A DNA stretch of 64,000 bases from Georgenia satyanarayanai (GCF_009193135.1 NZ_VUKC01000002.1:186001-250000); one strand, 5' to 3'; positions 25,283 through 34,194 are shown, counted from the first letter of the stretch. Program-made: numbers and translations. Notes: a model not told the origin generated them from the sequence alone.

Positions 25283-25960
25283 TCAGCGGTGGTCGACGAG
25301 TCGGGAGACCCGGTCTCCGAGCATCTGGACGAGCTGGACGAGGACGATGATGACGACGACGGTCACGACCATGACGTCGGTCTGGAAGCGGTTGTAGCCG
25401 TGGTTGATGGCGAGGGCGCCGAGGCCGCCGGCGCCGAGCGCACCGGCCATCGCGGAGTAGCCGATGAGCGTGATGACGGTGACGGTGATCCCGCCGACGA
25501 TCGCGGGCAGCGCCTCGCGGACGAGCACCCCGCCGACGATCGCGAGCCGGGAGGCGCCGACCATCTGCGCGGCCTCGACCTTCCCGGCGCTCACGTCCCG
25601 CACGGCCGTCTCGACGAGCCGCGCGAAGAACGGGATGGCACCGAGGGTCAGCGGGACGACCGCGGACTGCCACCCGAAGGTGGTCCCGGTAAGCAGCCGG
25701 GTCAGCGGGAGGATCGCGATCATGAGGATGATGAAGGGGAACGAGCGCCCGACGTTGACGACGACGGCGAGCGCCGCGTTGACCACGCGGCTGGGACGCA
25801 GGCCCCCGGGCGCCGTCGCGACGAGCGCCAGGCCGAGCGGCAGCCCGAGGAGCACGGTGAGCAGCGAGGACAGCCCGCTCATGGAGAGGGTCTCGAGCGT
25901 GGCCTCCGGCAGCTGCTCGGTGATGACCCGGTTGGACAGCGCGTCCTGGAGCCAGCTCAT
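25283..25960 (-). CDS. metI: Methionine ABC transporter permease
   Basis: Membrane permease with five predicted helices, 225 aa, MetI family. The EAA loop is EAAQMVGASRLAIVGGVLVREALP. The ATG overlaps the metN stop (ATGA), so the two are coupled. Confidence 0.92.
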   Translation of the reverse strand: MSWLQDALSNRVITEQLPEATLETLSMSGLSSLLTVLLGLPLGLALVATAPGGLRPSRVVNAALAVVVNVGRSFPFIILMIAILPLTRLLTGTTFGWQSAVVPLTLGAIPFFARLVETAVRDVSAGKVEAAQMVGASRLAIVGGVLVREALPAIVGGITVTVITLIGYSAMAGALGAGGLGALAINHGYNRFQTDVMVVTVVVIIVLVQLVQMLGDRVSRLVDHR

Positions 25961-26946
25961 GCCGCGACCTCCTCGACGTGGACCCCGACGGCGCGCAACC
26001 GGGCCGCGGCGTCGCCCGCGAGTCCCGCGGGGACGACGACGCGCAAGCGACCGACGCGGCTGCCGGCGAGCGTCTCGATGGTGGCGGAGGAGACGTCGAC
26101 GTCCTCGAGGGCGGCGACGGCGGCGAGCACCCGGCCGACCGGCACCTCACCGGCGAAGGACACCTCGAGGGTGACCCGGCCGGTGGTCGGCGGCTCCGGC
26201 GGCAGGGAGACGAGGGCACGGGCGAGGCGGGAGCCGTGCTCCCCCGCGACCTCCGCGATGCTCCCGCTCTGCGCGACGCGCCCGCGGTCGAGGAGCGTCA
26301 CCGAGTCGCACACCTCCCGGACCACCGACATCTCGTGGGTGATGATGAGGACGGTGATGCCGAGCCGGTCCCGCACGTCCCTGATGAGACCGAGGATCTG
26401 GCGGGTGGTGTCGGAGTCGAGGGCCGAGGTCGGCTCGTCGCACAGGAGGACGGCCGGGTCGGCGGCGAGCGCCCGGGCGATCCCCACGCGCTGCTTCTGC
26501 CCGCCGGAGAGCTGGGCGGGGTAGGCGTCGGCGCGGCCGGTGAGGCCGACGAGCTCGAGCAGCTCGCGCACCCGCCGGTCCCGCTCCGCGCGGGGGACGC
26601 CGGCCACCCGCAGCGGGTAGGCGACGTTCTGCGCCGTCGTGCGCGCCTCGAGCAGGTTGACGTGCTGGAAGACCATGCCGATGCGCCGGCGCTGGCGGCG
26701 CAGCGCGCGCTCGCCGAGGCCGCTCAGCGCGACCCCGTCGATGGCGACCGTCCCGGACGTCGGCCGCTCGAGGGCGGTGAGGCAGCGGATGAGCGTGGAC
26801 TTCCCGGCGCCGGACTCACCGACGATCCCGTGGACGGCGCCGCGCGGCACCTCGAGGTCGATCCCGTCGAGCGCGACGACCTGCTGCCCACCCCGGCCGG
26901 GGTAGACCTTGCGCAGGCCGGTCAGACTGATCACGGGATCCTCCAT
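25957..26946 (-). CDS. metN: Methionine ABC transporter ATP-binding protein
   Basis: ATPase of the methionine importer, 329 aa. Walker A GESGAGKST, signature LSGGQKQR, Walker B AVLLCDEP, and a C-terminal NIL domain from about residue 255 that binds methionine for trans-inhibition. I choose the ATG at 26946; a GTG six codons upstream is also in frame. That ATG sits inside the 3' strand of helix P1 of the SAM aptamer directly upstream, which suggests control at translation. Confidence 0.9.
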   Translation of the reverse strand: MEDPVISLTGLRKVYPGRGGQQVVALDGIDLEVPRGAVHGIVGESGAGKSTLIRCLTALERPTSGTVAIDGVALSGLGERALRRQRRRIGMVFQHVNLLEARTTAQNVAYPLRVAGVPRAERDRRVRELLELVGLTGRADAYPAQLSGGQKQRVGIARALAADPAVLLCDEPTSALDSDTTRQILGLIRDVRDRLGITVLIITHEMSVVREVCDSVTLLDRGRVAQSGSIAEVAGEHGSRLARALVSLPPEPPTTGRVTLEVSFAGEVPVGRVLAAVAALEDVDVSSATIETLAGSRVGRLRVVVPAGLAGDAAARLRAVGVHVEEVAA

Positions 26947-27024
26947 CGGTCCTGGCGGGAGCACCCGTTGGAGCGGGTTGCTGCAGCGTCGACGAGCCAG
27001 GTCTCTCGGCTGCTCTGGATGGTT
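26943..27024 (-). promoter_or_regulatory. SAM riboswitch (SAM-I/S-box type) upstream of metN
   Basis: The minus strand shows the actinobacterial S-box pattern: CCATCC-AGAGCAGCCGAGAGACC, then TGGCTCGTCGACGC, the conserved GCAGCAACC, and a P3/P4 region ending GCCAGGACCGATGG. P1 pairs CCATC (27018-27022) with GATGG (26943-26947), and the metN ATG is within that GATGG. SAM binding should therefore close P1 over the start codon. The transcript probably begins near 27024. Confidence 0.78.
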
Positions 27025-27029
27025 CGCCC

Positions 27030-27035
27030 ATCGTA
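27030..27035 (-). promoter_or_regulatory. -10 element of the metNIQ promoter
   Basis: TACGAT on the minus strand, placing the transcription start near 27024, right at the 5' edge of the SAM aptamer. Its last bases form a second GATGG that could pair with the P1 5' strand if transcription began further upstream. Confidence 0.5.
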
Positions 27036-27112
27036 GGTTCCCGCGCCCGGGACGGGCGGTCCGCCGTCCGCATCGTGAGACGCCGCGCGGGGGGTGCGGC
27101 AGCGCCGGCTGC

Positions 27113-27118
27113 TATAAC
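27113..27118 (+). promoter_or_regulatory. Leaderless -10 element for the CPBP protease gene
   Basis: TATAAC six bases upstream of the ATG at 27125, divergent from the metN promoter. Confidence 0.58.
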
Positions 27119-27124
27119 CGGCCC

Positions 27125-27886
27125 ATGGAGACCACGCCCCGCCGGCTGCGCGCGGAGGTGTGGATCGTGCTGGGCCTGTCGCTGGGCCAGTCGGCCGTCT
27201 ACGCCGTCGTCAACCTCCTCGCCCGGCTCACCGCCGAGACGCCGCTGCGGGACCAGGCCACCGCGCTCAACCCCTCCCGCTCCCCGCGGCCCTACCTCGA
27301 CCTCACCTACCAGCTGCTCAGCCTCGGCTTCGCGCTCGTGCCGGTGGGCCTGGCCCTCCTCCTGCTCAGCGAGCCGGGCCGCCGCGCCACCACCCGCATC
27401 GGTCTCACCCTCAGCCGCCCGGGCCGTGACCTCGCCGTCGGCGCCGGTCTCGCCGCCCTCATCGGGATCCCCGGCCTGGGCCTGTACGCGCTCGGTCGGG
27501 CGCTCGGTGTCACGGTCGAGGTCCAGGCCGCGACCCTGGACGCCACGTGGTGGGCGGTGCCCGTGCTCGTCCTCGCAGCGCTGAAGAACGCCCTGCTCGA
27601 GGAGGTCGTCGCCGCCGGGTACCTCGTCGAACGGCTCGAGCAGCTCGGCTGGCGCGCCCCGTCCGTCGTCGCCGCGAGCGCGCTCCTGCGCGGTGCCTAC
27701 CACCTCTACCAGGGCATCGGTCCCGGGCTCGCGAACGTCGCGATGGGCGTCGTCTTCGCGGAGTACTACCGGCGACGACGGCGCACCATGCCGCTCGTCG
27801 TCGCCCACACCTTCCTGGACGTCGTCGCGTTCGTCGGCTACGCCCTCCTGCCGACCGAGCTCCTCGCCGGCCTCGGGCTCACCTGA
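27125..27886 (+). CDS. CPBP family intramembrane metalloprotease
   Basis: Membrane protein of the CAAX/Abi protease family, 253 aa, with six to eight helices. The three metal motifs are present: EEVVAAGYL (Glu-Glu-x3-x-x), YHLYQG and the FxxH-like VVAHTFLD. The family's members act as prenyl-protein proteases or in bacteriocin immunity; nothing here indicates the substrate. The -10 element six bases upstream of the ATG supports this start. Confidence 0.84.
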   Translation: METTPRRLRAEVWIVLGLSLGQSAVYAVVNLLARLTAETPLRDQATALNPSRSPRPYLDLTYQLLSLGFALVPVGLALLLLSEPGRRATTRIGLTLSRPGRDLAVGAGLAALIGIPGLGLYALGRALGVTVEVQAATLDATWWAVPVLVLAALKNALLEEVVAAGYLVERLEQLGWRAPSVVAASALLRGAYHLYQGIGPGLANVAMGVVFAEYYRRRRRTMPLVVAHTFLDVVAFVGYALLPTELLAGLGLT

Positions 27887-27920
27887 GCGCGGCTCCGGGG
27901 AGCGACCCCGGGGCACCGCC

Positions 27921-27926
27921 TACACT
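27921..27926 (+). promoter_or_regulatory. Leaderless -10 element for the kinase-like/flippase fusion
   Basis: TACACT seven bases upstream of the ATG at 27934. Confidence 0.55.
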
Positions 27927-27933
27927 CGGGCGC

Positions 27934-30564
27934 ATGACGGATCGGCCCGGTGAGCGCGCACCCGTGGCCGAGACCCCCACCCGGCAGTCGCCCCGCCGCA
28001 AGGTGCTGCTCGTCGACGTCCCGCAGGCGCGGGTGCACCGGCCCCGTGACCTCCTCGAGCTCGTCCTGTCCGTGCTCGGCATCGGCGTCGTCCTGCTCCT
28101 CGCGGTGTACGCCCACGCGACGGCCATCGGCGTCACCGAGGACGTCCAGTCCGCGGCCGCGCTGGTCCTGCGCGAGATCCTCCTCCTGCCCGTGACGGTC
28201 CTCGAGGGGGTCGTCACCTTCTTCCTGCCGCTGTTCGTCATCGTCATGCAGCTCGTGCGCCGCCGGTGGCGGGCGGTCGCCGAGGCCATCGCGGCCGCCG
28301 TCGTCGCCTGGGGACTGACGACCGCCGCAGTCCTGCTCCTCGACACCTACGGGCCCACCGCGCTGTCCGTGGGCCTGACGATCACCTCCGAGGGCGACGC
28401 GGTCATCGCGATGAACCCCCTCGTCGCGGCGCTCGCCGCCCTCCTGACGACCGTCGGCACCCGCGCCCACCGACCTACCGTGCGCTGGTCGTGGAACCTC
28501 CTGTGGATCGTCCTCGTGCTCACCGTCATCCGCGGCGCGCTCACCCTGCCCGGCGCCGTCGTCACCGTCCTCATCGGCCGTGCGATCGGCCTGGCGGGGC
28601 GCTACGCCGTCGGCGTCTACAACGAGCGCGCCGAGGGCATCGCGCTGGTCCAGGGGCTGCGGCGCGCCGGCCTCGACCCGGCCCGCGTCGTGCGCCTGGA
28701 CAGCGCTGGCCAGGACGTCCAGGCGTGGACCGTGGCGACCAGCTCGCCGATCGGCTACACCGAGCGGCCCGGGGAGCCGTTGGACCCCGCCACCGTCCCC
28801 AGCTGGCCCGGCGCCTCCGGGCGCCCGGTCGACTCGATCGTCCCCGACGTGCTCACCGACCCGCGCGCCGTCGTCAGCGCCTCCGCCAGCCCCGACGGCG
28901 TCATCCTCGACCCCGTCGGCGCCCACCGCGTGTACTCGGTGTGGGACGAGGCGGGCCGGCGCTGGTACGTCACCGTGCTCGACGGCGACCGCCAGGTCGT
29001 CGGCTACCTCGCCTCCCTGTGGGCGCGGCTGCGCGTGCGCGGCCTGCACCGGCGCCGCGCGACGACGCTGCGGGACGCCGCCGACCGCGCGGCGCTCCTC
29101 GCCTACGCGACCGAGCGCGCCGGCGTCCACACCGCACCGCTCGCCGGGATGGCCGAGTCCCGCGACTCGGTGCTCATGGTGAGCGCCCACCTGCCCGGCG
29201 CACGCCGGCTCAGCAGCATCCCTGCCGAGGAGGTGAGCGACGAGCTCCTCGACGAGGTGTGGCGCCAGCTCTGCACGGCCCACGCCGCGGGCATCGCCCA
29301 CCTCGACCTCAGTACCGACGCCGTCCTCGTCACGACCGACGGCACGGTCCTCCTCCTCGACTGGGAGGACGGGGAGATCGCCTCCTCCGAGCTCTCCCGC
29401 CGCCTCGACCTCGCCCAGCTCCTCGCAGCCACCGCGGCGCACGTCGGTGAGGACCGGGCGCTGGCCAGCGCCGCGCGCTCCCTCGACACCGAGGAGCTCG
29501 CGTCCGTGGCGCCGCTCCTCCAGCCCGTCGTCCTCACCGCGCACACGCGCGCGGCGGCGGAGCGGCCCCGCGAGCTGCTCAACTCGCTGCGGGACCGCCT
29601 CGTCGACCAGAACCCGGCGGCCGACGTCGAGCCGATGCGCCTGGCGCGGTTCAGCATGCGCACCGTCGTCATGGTGACGATCGCCGTCGTCGCCGTGTGG
29701 CTGCTGCTCGGCACGCTGAACTTCGAGCAGGTCGTCGACGCCACCCGGAACGCCAACCCGTGGTGGCTGCTCGCCACCCTCGTCTTCGGGGTCGTCACCT
29801 TCCTCGGCAGCGCCATGGGCCTGGTGGCCTTCGCACCGGAGAAGCTCGGGCTGTGGCGCACCACGCTCGTCCAGGTCGCAGCCGGCGTCGTCTCGCTCGT
29901 CGCGCCCGCGGGGGTGGGGCCCGCGGCCCTCAACCTCCGGTTCCTCAACCGCCAGCGCGTCGCCACCCCGCTGGCCGTCGCGACCGTCGCGCTCGTCCAG
30001 GTGTCCCAGTTCGTCACCACCGTGCTGCTCCTCGTGACGATGGCGCTGCTCACCGGCAGCGCCGGCACGCTGTCGGTGCCCTCGGGAGCCGTCAACGGGG
30101 TGGCGATCACCGCCGTCCTCATCATCGTCGTCGTCCTCGTCGTGCCGCCGGCGCGGACGTGGCTGTGGACGAGGCTCGGGCCGACCCTGCGCCAGGTGTG
30201 GCCCCGGGTGCTGTGGGTGATCGGCAGCCCGCGCCGACTGCTCGTCGGGCTGAGCGGCAACGTCATCATGACGCTCGGCTACGTCGCGGCCTTCGGCTGC
30301 GCGCTCGCCGCCTTCGGCTACACCCTGCCGCTGACGACGCTGTCGATCACCTACCTCACCTCCAACACCGTCGGGGCGGCCGTCCCCTCCCCCGGCGGCA
30401 TCGGCCCCGTCGAGGCGGCCCTCACCGGTGGGCTCACCGTCGCCGGCATCCCCGCCGGCGTCGCCTTCTCCGTGGCGCTCGTCTTCCGGGTGCTCACCTT
30501 CTGGGTCCGGGTGCCCCTCGGGTGGGTGGCGCTGCGCCACCTCCAGCGCAAGGGAGCGGTGTGA
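27934..30564 (+). CDS. Multidomain membrane protein: kinase-like domain plus LPG-synthase-type flippase domain
   Basis: 876 aa in three parts. About residues 35-225 hold six hydrophobic segments. About 230-545 are soluble and kinase-like, with a catalytic-loop pattern HAAGIAHLDLSTDAVL followed by LLLDWEDGEI in place of DFG. From about 570 comes a lysylphosphatidylglycerol-synthase transmembrane (UPF0104) domain with SPGGIGPVEAALTGGL near the end. There is no aminoacyl-transferase domain, so it is not MprF. It may flip a lipid under control of the kinase-like part. The stop overlaps the next start (GTGA). Confidence 0.78.
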   Translation: MTDRPGERAPVAETPTRQSPRRKVLLVDVPQARVHRPRDLLELVLSVLGIGVVLLLAVYAHATAIGVTEDVQSAAALVLREILLLPVTVLEGVVTFFLPLFVIVMQLVRRRWRAVAEAIAAAVVAWGLTTAAVLLLDTYGPTALSVGLTITSEGDAVIAMNPLVAALAALLTTVGTRAHRPTVRWSWNLLWIVLVLTVIRGALTLPGAVVTVLIGRAIGLAGRYAVGVYNERAEGIALVQGLRRAGLDPARVVRLDSAGQDVQAWTVATSSPIGYTERPGEPLDPATVPSWPGASGRPVDSIVPDVLTDPRAVVSASASPDGVILDPVGAHRVYSVWDEAGRRWYVTVLDGDRQVVGYLASLWARLRVRGLHRRRATTLRDAADRAALLAYATERAGVHTAPLAGMAESRDSVLMVSAHLPGARRLSSIPAEEVSDELLDEVWRQLCTAHAAGIAHLDLSTDAVLVTTDGTVLLLDWEDGEIASSELSRRLDLAQLLAATAAHVGEDRALASAARSLDTEELASVAPLLQPVVLTAHTRAAAERPRELLNSLRDRLVDQNPAADVEPMRLARFSMRTVVMVTIAVVAVWLLLGTLNFEQVVDATRNANPWWLLATLVFGVVTFLGSAMGLVAFAPEKLGLWRTTLVQVAAGVVSLVAPAGVGPAALNLRFLNRQRVATPLAVATVALVQVSQFVTTVLLLVTMALLTGSAGTLSVPSGAVNGVAITAVLIIVVVLVVPPARTWLWTRLGPTLRQVWPRVLWVIGSPRRLLVGLSGNVIMTLGYVAAFGCALAAFGYTLPLTTLSITYLTSNTVGAAVPSPGGIGPVEAALTGGLTVAGIPAGVAFSVALVFRVLTFWVRVPLGWVALRHLQRKGAV

Positions 30565-31964
30565 CGGCGACGGTCGCCACCAGCCGACGGGCACGGCTGC
30601 GGCAGCCGGAGGCGTGGGTGGTGGCGGGGGCCGCCGCTGTGCTCTACGTGCTCGTCGCGGTCCTCCAGTGGCGCCGGCTGGAGGCCCCCTCGTGGGACCT
30701 GGCGATCTTCACCCAGCTCGCCAAGGCGTACGCGAGCCTCGACGCGCCGATCGTGCCCATCAAGGGCGACGGCTTCAACCTCCTCGGCGACCACTTCCAC
30801 CCGCTCCTCGTGCTCCTCGGGCCGGTGTACGCCGTCGCCCCGTCGGGACTGAGCCTGCTCGTGGTCCAGGCGCTGCTCGTCGCGGTGTCCGCGTGGCCGT
30901 TGACGGCGCTGGCCGTGCGCCGGCTCGGGCGGTGGCCAGGTGTCGCGGTCGGCGCCGCCTACGTCCTGTCCCACGGCATCCAGGGCGCGGTCCGCAGCCA
31001 GTTCCACGAGATCGCCTTCGCGCTGCCGCTCCTCGCTCTCGGGCTGTGCGCGCTGCTCGAGAGACGGTGGCGGGCGAGCGTCCTGTGGCTTGCGCCGCTC
31101 GTCCTCGTCAAGGAGGACCTGGGCCTGCTCGTCGCCGTCCTCGGGCTCGTCATCTGGTGGCGGGGCGCGCGCCGGGCGGGCCTCGCACTGGCCGGCTGGG
31201 GCCTGGCGTGGTTCGTCCTCGCGACGGCCGTCATCCTGCCCGCGCTCAACCCGCGCGGCCGGTACGACTACACCGACAGGCTCACGGTCGGCGACGTCCT
31301 CGGCGACCCGCTCGCCGCGCTCGCCGGCGTCCTGGGACCCGGGGAGAAGGTCGTGACGGTGCTCCTGCTCGTCCTCGCGGCGGGCGTGGTCGGCGTCCGC
31401 TCCCCGATCCTCCTCGCCGCCGTCCCCACCCTGGCGTGGCGCTTCCTCGGCGAGGTGTCGTTCTACTGGACGTGGGTCTGGCACTACGACGCCGTCCTCA
31501 TGCCGCTCGCCACCGCCGCCCTGCTCGACGCGCTCGGACCGCGCCCCGTGGAGCCGGACCGGCGCCGGCCGCTGCGGACCGGCCTCGCGCTCGGCGCCGC
31601 GGGTCTCGCCGTCGTCCTCACCGCCCCGGACCTGCCCGTCGTGCGCCTCACCGACCCCGCGACGTGGCAGGCCGCACCGCGCACGGAGGCCGCCCGGGAG
31701 GCCGTCGACACGGTGCCGGAGGGCGCCGTCGTCGCCAGCGACATCTCCCTCCTCGCGCGTCTCGTGCCGACGACGACGGCGCTGTGGTCGGGCACGCCTG
31801 ACAACCCGGTCGCGGACTACTACGTCATCGACCGGGAGGGCGGGGCGTGGGGTGACAACCCGCCGCAGGACGCCGCGCGGTACGCCGAGGAGAAGCACCC
31901 GGGGACCGACTACGAGCTCGTCCTGGACCGCGAGGGCTACCAGGTGGCGCGCCGCGTCGGCTGA
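30561..31964 (+). CDS. DUF2079 multi-spanning membrane protein
   Basis: 467 aa with about ten transmembrane helices and the DUF2079 hallmarks FTQLAKAY near the N terminus, GDHFHPLL and SQFHEIAFALP, followed by LVKEDLGL. The fold is related to GT-C glycosyltransferases (ArnT/PMT type), so a polyprenyl-linked sugar transferase is possible. GTG start overlapping the flippase-fusion stop, which suggests the two act on the same lipid-linked material. Confidence 0.8.
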   Translation: MTATVATSRRARLRQPEAWVVAGAAAVLYVLVAVLQWRRLEAPSWDLAIFTQLAKAYASLDAPIVPIKGDGFNLLGDHFHPLLVLLGPVYAVAPSGLSLLVVQALLVAVSAWPLTALAVRRLGRWPGVAVGAAYVLSHGIQGAVRSQFHEIAFALPLLALGLCALLERRWRASVLWLAPLVLVKEDLGLLVAVLGLVIWWRGARRAGLALAGWGLAWFVLATAVILPALNPRGRYDYTDRLTVGDVLGDPLAALAGVLGPGEKVVTVLLLVLAAGVVGVRSPILLAAVPTLAWRFLGEVSFYWTWVWHYDAVLMPLATAALLDALGPRPVEPDRRRPLRTGLALGAAGLAVVLTAPDLPVVRLTDPATWQAAPRTEAAREAVDTVPEGAVVASDISLLARLVPTTTALWSGTPDNPVADYYVIDREGGAWGDNPPQDAARYAEEKHPGTDYELVLDREGYQVARRVG

Positions 31965-32016
31965 CCGGGACCCTGTCGGCCGCAGCCGGTCGTGTCGGCA
32001 CCGAGGGCCACGTCGG

Positions 32017-32397
32017 TCACGCGGCCGACCAGATGGCAGTGGCGAGACCGAGCCCGGCCCAGGCGGCACCCAGACCGGCGGCGAGGCTGAGGAGGACGTT
32101 GCCCAGGGCGTAGAGGCGTGAGCCGCTCTCCGCCAGGCGCACGGTCTCGTACCCGAAGGTGCTGTAGGTCGTCAGCGCGCCACAGAACCCCACCCCGGCG
32201 CCGGTGACGACGGCGGGGGGCAGTCCTTCGACCGCCGCTGCACCGACCAGCACCCCGAAGAGCAGCGAGCCGATGACGTTGACGGTGAGAGTGCCCCAGG
32301 GGAAGACGGAGTCGTGGCGGGTCTGGACCGCCCGGTCGGTGTAGTAGCGCAGCGGTGCCCCGACGGCGGCACCGAGCGCGACCAGGACGACCGTCAT
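32017..32397 (-). CDS. crcB: Fluoride channel subunit CrcB/Fluc (second copy)
   Basis: Four-helix membrane protein, 126 aa. Family motifs: [23 protein letters not shown] and [12 protein letters not shown]. The channel exports fluoride as a dual-topology dimer; two copies in one operon usually form a heterodimer of fixed opposite topology. ATG overlaps the DUF190 stop by four bases. Last gene of crcB-DUF190-crcB. Confidence 0.92.
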   Translation of the reverse strand: MTVVLVALGAAVGAPLRYYTDRAVQTRHDSVFPWGTLTVNVIGSLLFGVLVGAAAVEGLPPAVVTGAGVGFCGALTTYSTFGYETVRLAESGSRLYALGNVLLSLAAGLGAAWAGLGLATAIWSAA

Positions 32398-32741
32398 GCC
32401 GGCTCCGGGGAGTCCCCGAAGTGGCGCACGACCTCGACCTCGTCGACGACGGCTACTCCTTCGCTGACGATCCCGTCGAGCTCGGGCAGGAACGCGCGGA
32501 TCTTGTCCGCCTCGTCGATGATGACGATGCTGAGCGGGAGGTCCTCACTGAGGCTGAGCAGGCGGCTGGTGTGGATCGTGTGGAACCGGCCGAAGCCCTC
32601 CAGCCCGCGGAAGACCGACGCGCCGGCCAGGCCGGCGTCGCGGGCGCGGCGGACGATCTCGGTGTAGACGGGCCGGTGGTGCCACTGGTCGGTCTCGCCG
32701 ACCAGCACCGTCAGGCGCAGGACCCTGCTTCCCTCTCTCAT
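32394..32741 (-). CDS. DUF190 domain protein
   Basis: Soluble ferredoxin-fold, PII-like small protein of the DUF190 family, 115 aa, with the typical [18 protein letters not shown] start and [12 protein letters not shown] motif. Members are often found with crcB and may regulate fluoride export. It overlaps both flanking crcB genes by four bases, so the three are one translational unit. Confidence 0.88.
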   Translation of the reverse strand: MREGSRVLRLTVLVGETDQWHHRPVYTEIVRRARDAGLAGASVFRGLEGFGRFHTIHTSRLLSLSEDLPLSIVIIDEADKIRAFLPELDGIVSEGVAVVDEVEVVRHFGDSPEPA

Positions 32742-33229
32742 CGGTCACTCCCCTTCCTCGCGGCGCTGCGGACGGCCAAGCGGGTCGTCGCCATGCCGAC
32801 CTCGACCGCGACGAGGGCCGCGGCCAGGGTGGCGAACAGGTACACCAGCGCGGTGTGGGGCGCGCCGGCCTGGAGCATCTGGTGGATGTCCACCGTGTAG
32901 GTGGAGAAGGTGGTGAAGCCACCGAGGACCCCCACCCCGAGGAAGGGGCGGACGAGCCGGTGGGGACGGCCGCCGAGCTCGGTGAGGAGAACCATGAGGA
33001 CGCCGATCACCAGGCACCCGCTGACGTTGGCGGCGATCGTCGCCCACGGGAACGCACCGGGGACGTGCGGGACCCACAGGGCGATGCCGTAGCGGGCGAC
33101 CGCACCGAGCGCGCCCCCCGCGGCGATGACCAGCGGCACGTCCAGCCCGGCCTTTGGCCGACGCCGGCGGCCGGCGGTGGCCTCTGCAACGCCGCTGTCG
33201 GCGGCGAGCCGCTCTCTGGGCCGGGGCAT
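32738..33229 (-). CDS. crcB: Fluoride channel subunit CrcB/Fluc (first copy)
   Basis: 163 aa. Residues 1-28 are a charged, Arg-rich cytosolic extension; four helices follow with [25 protein letters not shown] and [15 protein letters not shown] preceded by GGAGGA, eight bases away. Together with the second CrcB it should form the fluoride exporter. First gene behind the probable fluoride riboswitch. Confidence 0.92.
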   Translation of the reverse strand: MPRPRERLAADSGVAEATAGRRRRPKAGLDVPLVIAAGGALGAVARYGIALWVPHVPGAFPWATIAANVSGCLVIGVLMVLLTELGGRPHRLVRPFLGVGVLGGFTTFSTYTVDIHQMLQAGAPHTALVYLFATLAAALVAVEVGMATTRLAVRSAARKGSDR

Positions 33230-33247
33230 CGGTGGTCCTCCGATCTG

Positions 33248-33308
33248 GGTGCTGCAGGGACCGTTGGCGGAGGACCGCGGTTGGGGCCGGCGAGCCCCAC
33301 CGCCGGAT
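33248..33308 (-). promoter_or_regulatory. Probable fluoride riboswitch (crcB motif)
   Basis: Minus-strand pattern matches the crcB aptamer layout: P1 CCGGCG (33301-33306) with CGCCGG (33287-33292), then CCCCAACCGC, a short P2 (GCGG-TCCT-CCGC), and a six-pair pseudoknot, with two wobbles, between GGGGCT in the P1 loop and GGTCCC at 33257-33262. It departs from the consensus where GAUG is expected (GGTG here), hence the moderate confidence. It lies between a TAGGCT -10 and crcB. Confidence 0.58.
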
Positions 33309-33314
33309 CCCGGC

Positions 33315-33320
33315 AGCCTA
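33315..33320 (-). promoter_or_regulatory. -10 element of the crcB operon promoter
   Basis: TAGGCT on the minus strand; transcription would begin near 33308, immediately before P1 of the aptamer. Confidence 0.5.
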
Positions 33321-33442
33321 GTACCGCCGGGCCTGCCCGCCAACCGCGCCCCCCACGCGTCGGGCGACCTCGCCTGGACCCCGGCGCGGCGGCTCGACCG
33401 CCCCCGGTACGGGCGGTGGCGCCCCGCCGCCGGGCATCTGCC

Positions 33443-33448
33443 TAGCAT
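33443..33448 (+). promoter_or_regulatory. Leaderless -10 element for the CopC gene
   Basis: TAGCAT six bases upstream of the ATG at 33455. Confidence 0.55.
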
Positions 33449-33454
33449 GGGCCC

Positions 33455-34066
33455 ATGACCACGATCGTTGCCGCTCGCCGTCGCGCCCGCTCCACCGCCC
33501 TCGTCCTGCTCGTCCTCCTCGGGACGATCGGGCTCGGGACGGCGGCCCAGGCCCACGACATGCTCGTCGCCTCCGACCCCGCCGAGGGGGCGGTGCTCGA
33601 GGCGCCGCCGGAGTCGATCACGCTGAGCTTCAACAACCCGCCGCTCGAGGTGGGCTCGGCGATCACCGTCGTCGACGCGGACGGCACGACCGTCGTCGAG
33701 GGTGAGGGCACGGTCGAGGGGACCGACGTCGTCCTCGCCCTCGACACCGCGCTGCCGGCCGGGCCGCTCGAGGTGCGCTGGCGCGTGGCCTCCAGCGACG
33801 GCCACCCGATCGACGGCGTCATCCCCTTCGAGGTCACCGCACCCGCCGAGCCGACCGAGCCCGCCACCACCGAGCCCGCCACCACCGAGCCCACCGAGCC
33901 CACCGAGCCCACGAGCGAGACGGTGACGAGCGAGCCGGCGGAGACGGTCGGTGACGTGTCCGGGCTGCCCACGGCCGCCAAGGTGGCCATCGCCGTCGCG
34001 GCGCTCGGCGCGGTCGCCGCGCTCATCGTCCTCATCGTCAAGCGGCAGCGCACCGACCGTCTGTGA
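33455..34066 (+). CDS. CopC-domain exported protein with C-terminal membrane anchor
   Basis: 203 aa. Signal peptide ending AQA-HDML, which leaves His as the mature N-terminal residue as in copper-binding CopC proteins. The CopC domain runs to about residue 130 with the second His in SSDGHPIDG. A Thr/Pro/Glu-rich spacer (about 130-165) leads to a C-terminal helix and Lys/Arg tail. It probably holds copper at the outer membrane face. There is no CopD next to it. A hairpin follows the stop. Confidence 0.85.
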   Translation: MTTIVAARRRARSTALVLLVLLGTIGLGTAAQAHDMLVASDPAEGAVLEAPPESITLSFNNPPLEVGSAITVVDADGTTVVEGEGTVEGTDVVLALDTALPAGPLEVRWRVASSDGHPIDGVIPFEVTAPAEPTEPATTEPATTEPTEPTEPTSETVTSEPAETVGDVSGLPTAAKVAIAVAALGAVAALIVLIVKRQRTDRL

Positions 34067-34119
34067 GCAACCTCTCGCGACGTTCCGCCACGCCTGTCGC
34101 GGAGCTGTGCAGCGCGGGA

Positions 34120-34141
34120 GATCCGCGGAACGGCGCGGATC
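34120..34141 (+). terminator. Hairpin after the CopC gene
   Basis: Arms GATCCGCG and CGCGGATC around GAACGG, 53 bases past the stop. No U-tract. Confidence 0.45.
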
Positions 34142-34194
34142 GGCGGCCGTCCGGACGCCGTCCGCAGCCATCGGGGACCTCCCGCGCGCAGGCA

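Noticed and set aside
31975-32029. Inverted repeat GTCGGCCGC/GCGGCCGAC between the DUF2079 and crcB ends as a terminator
   Set aside because: The arms are 37 bases apart and one lies inside the crcB gene, so a stable terminator hairpin is doubtful.
33840-33920. PTEPATTEPT-coding repeat as a DNA repeat element
   Set aside because: It encodes the flexible Thr/Pro/Glu spacer of the CopC protein and is explained by protein function.
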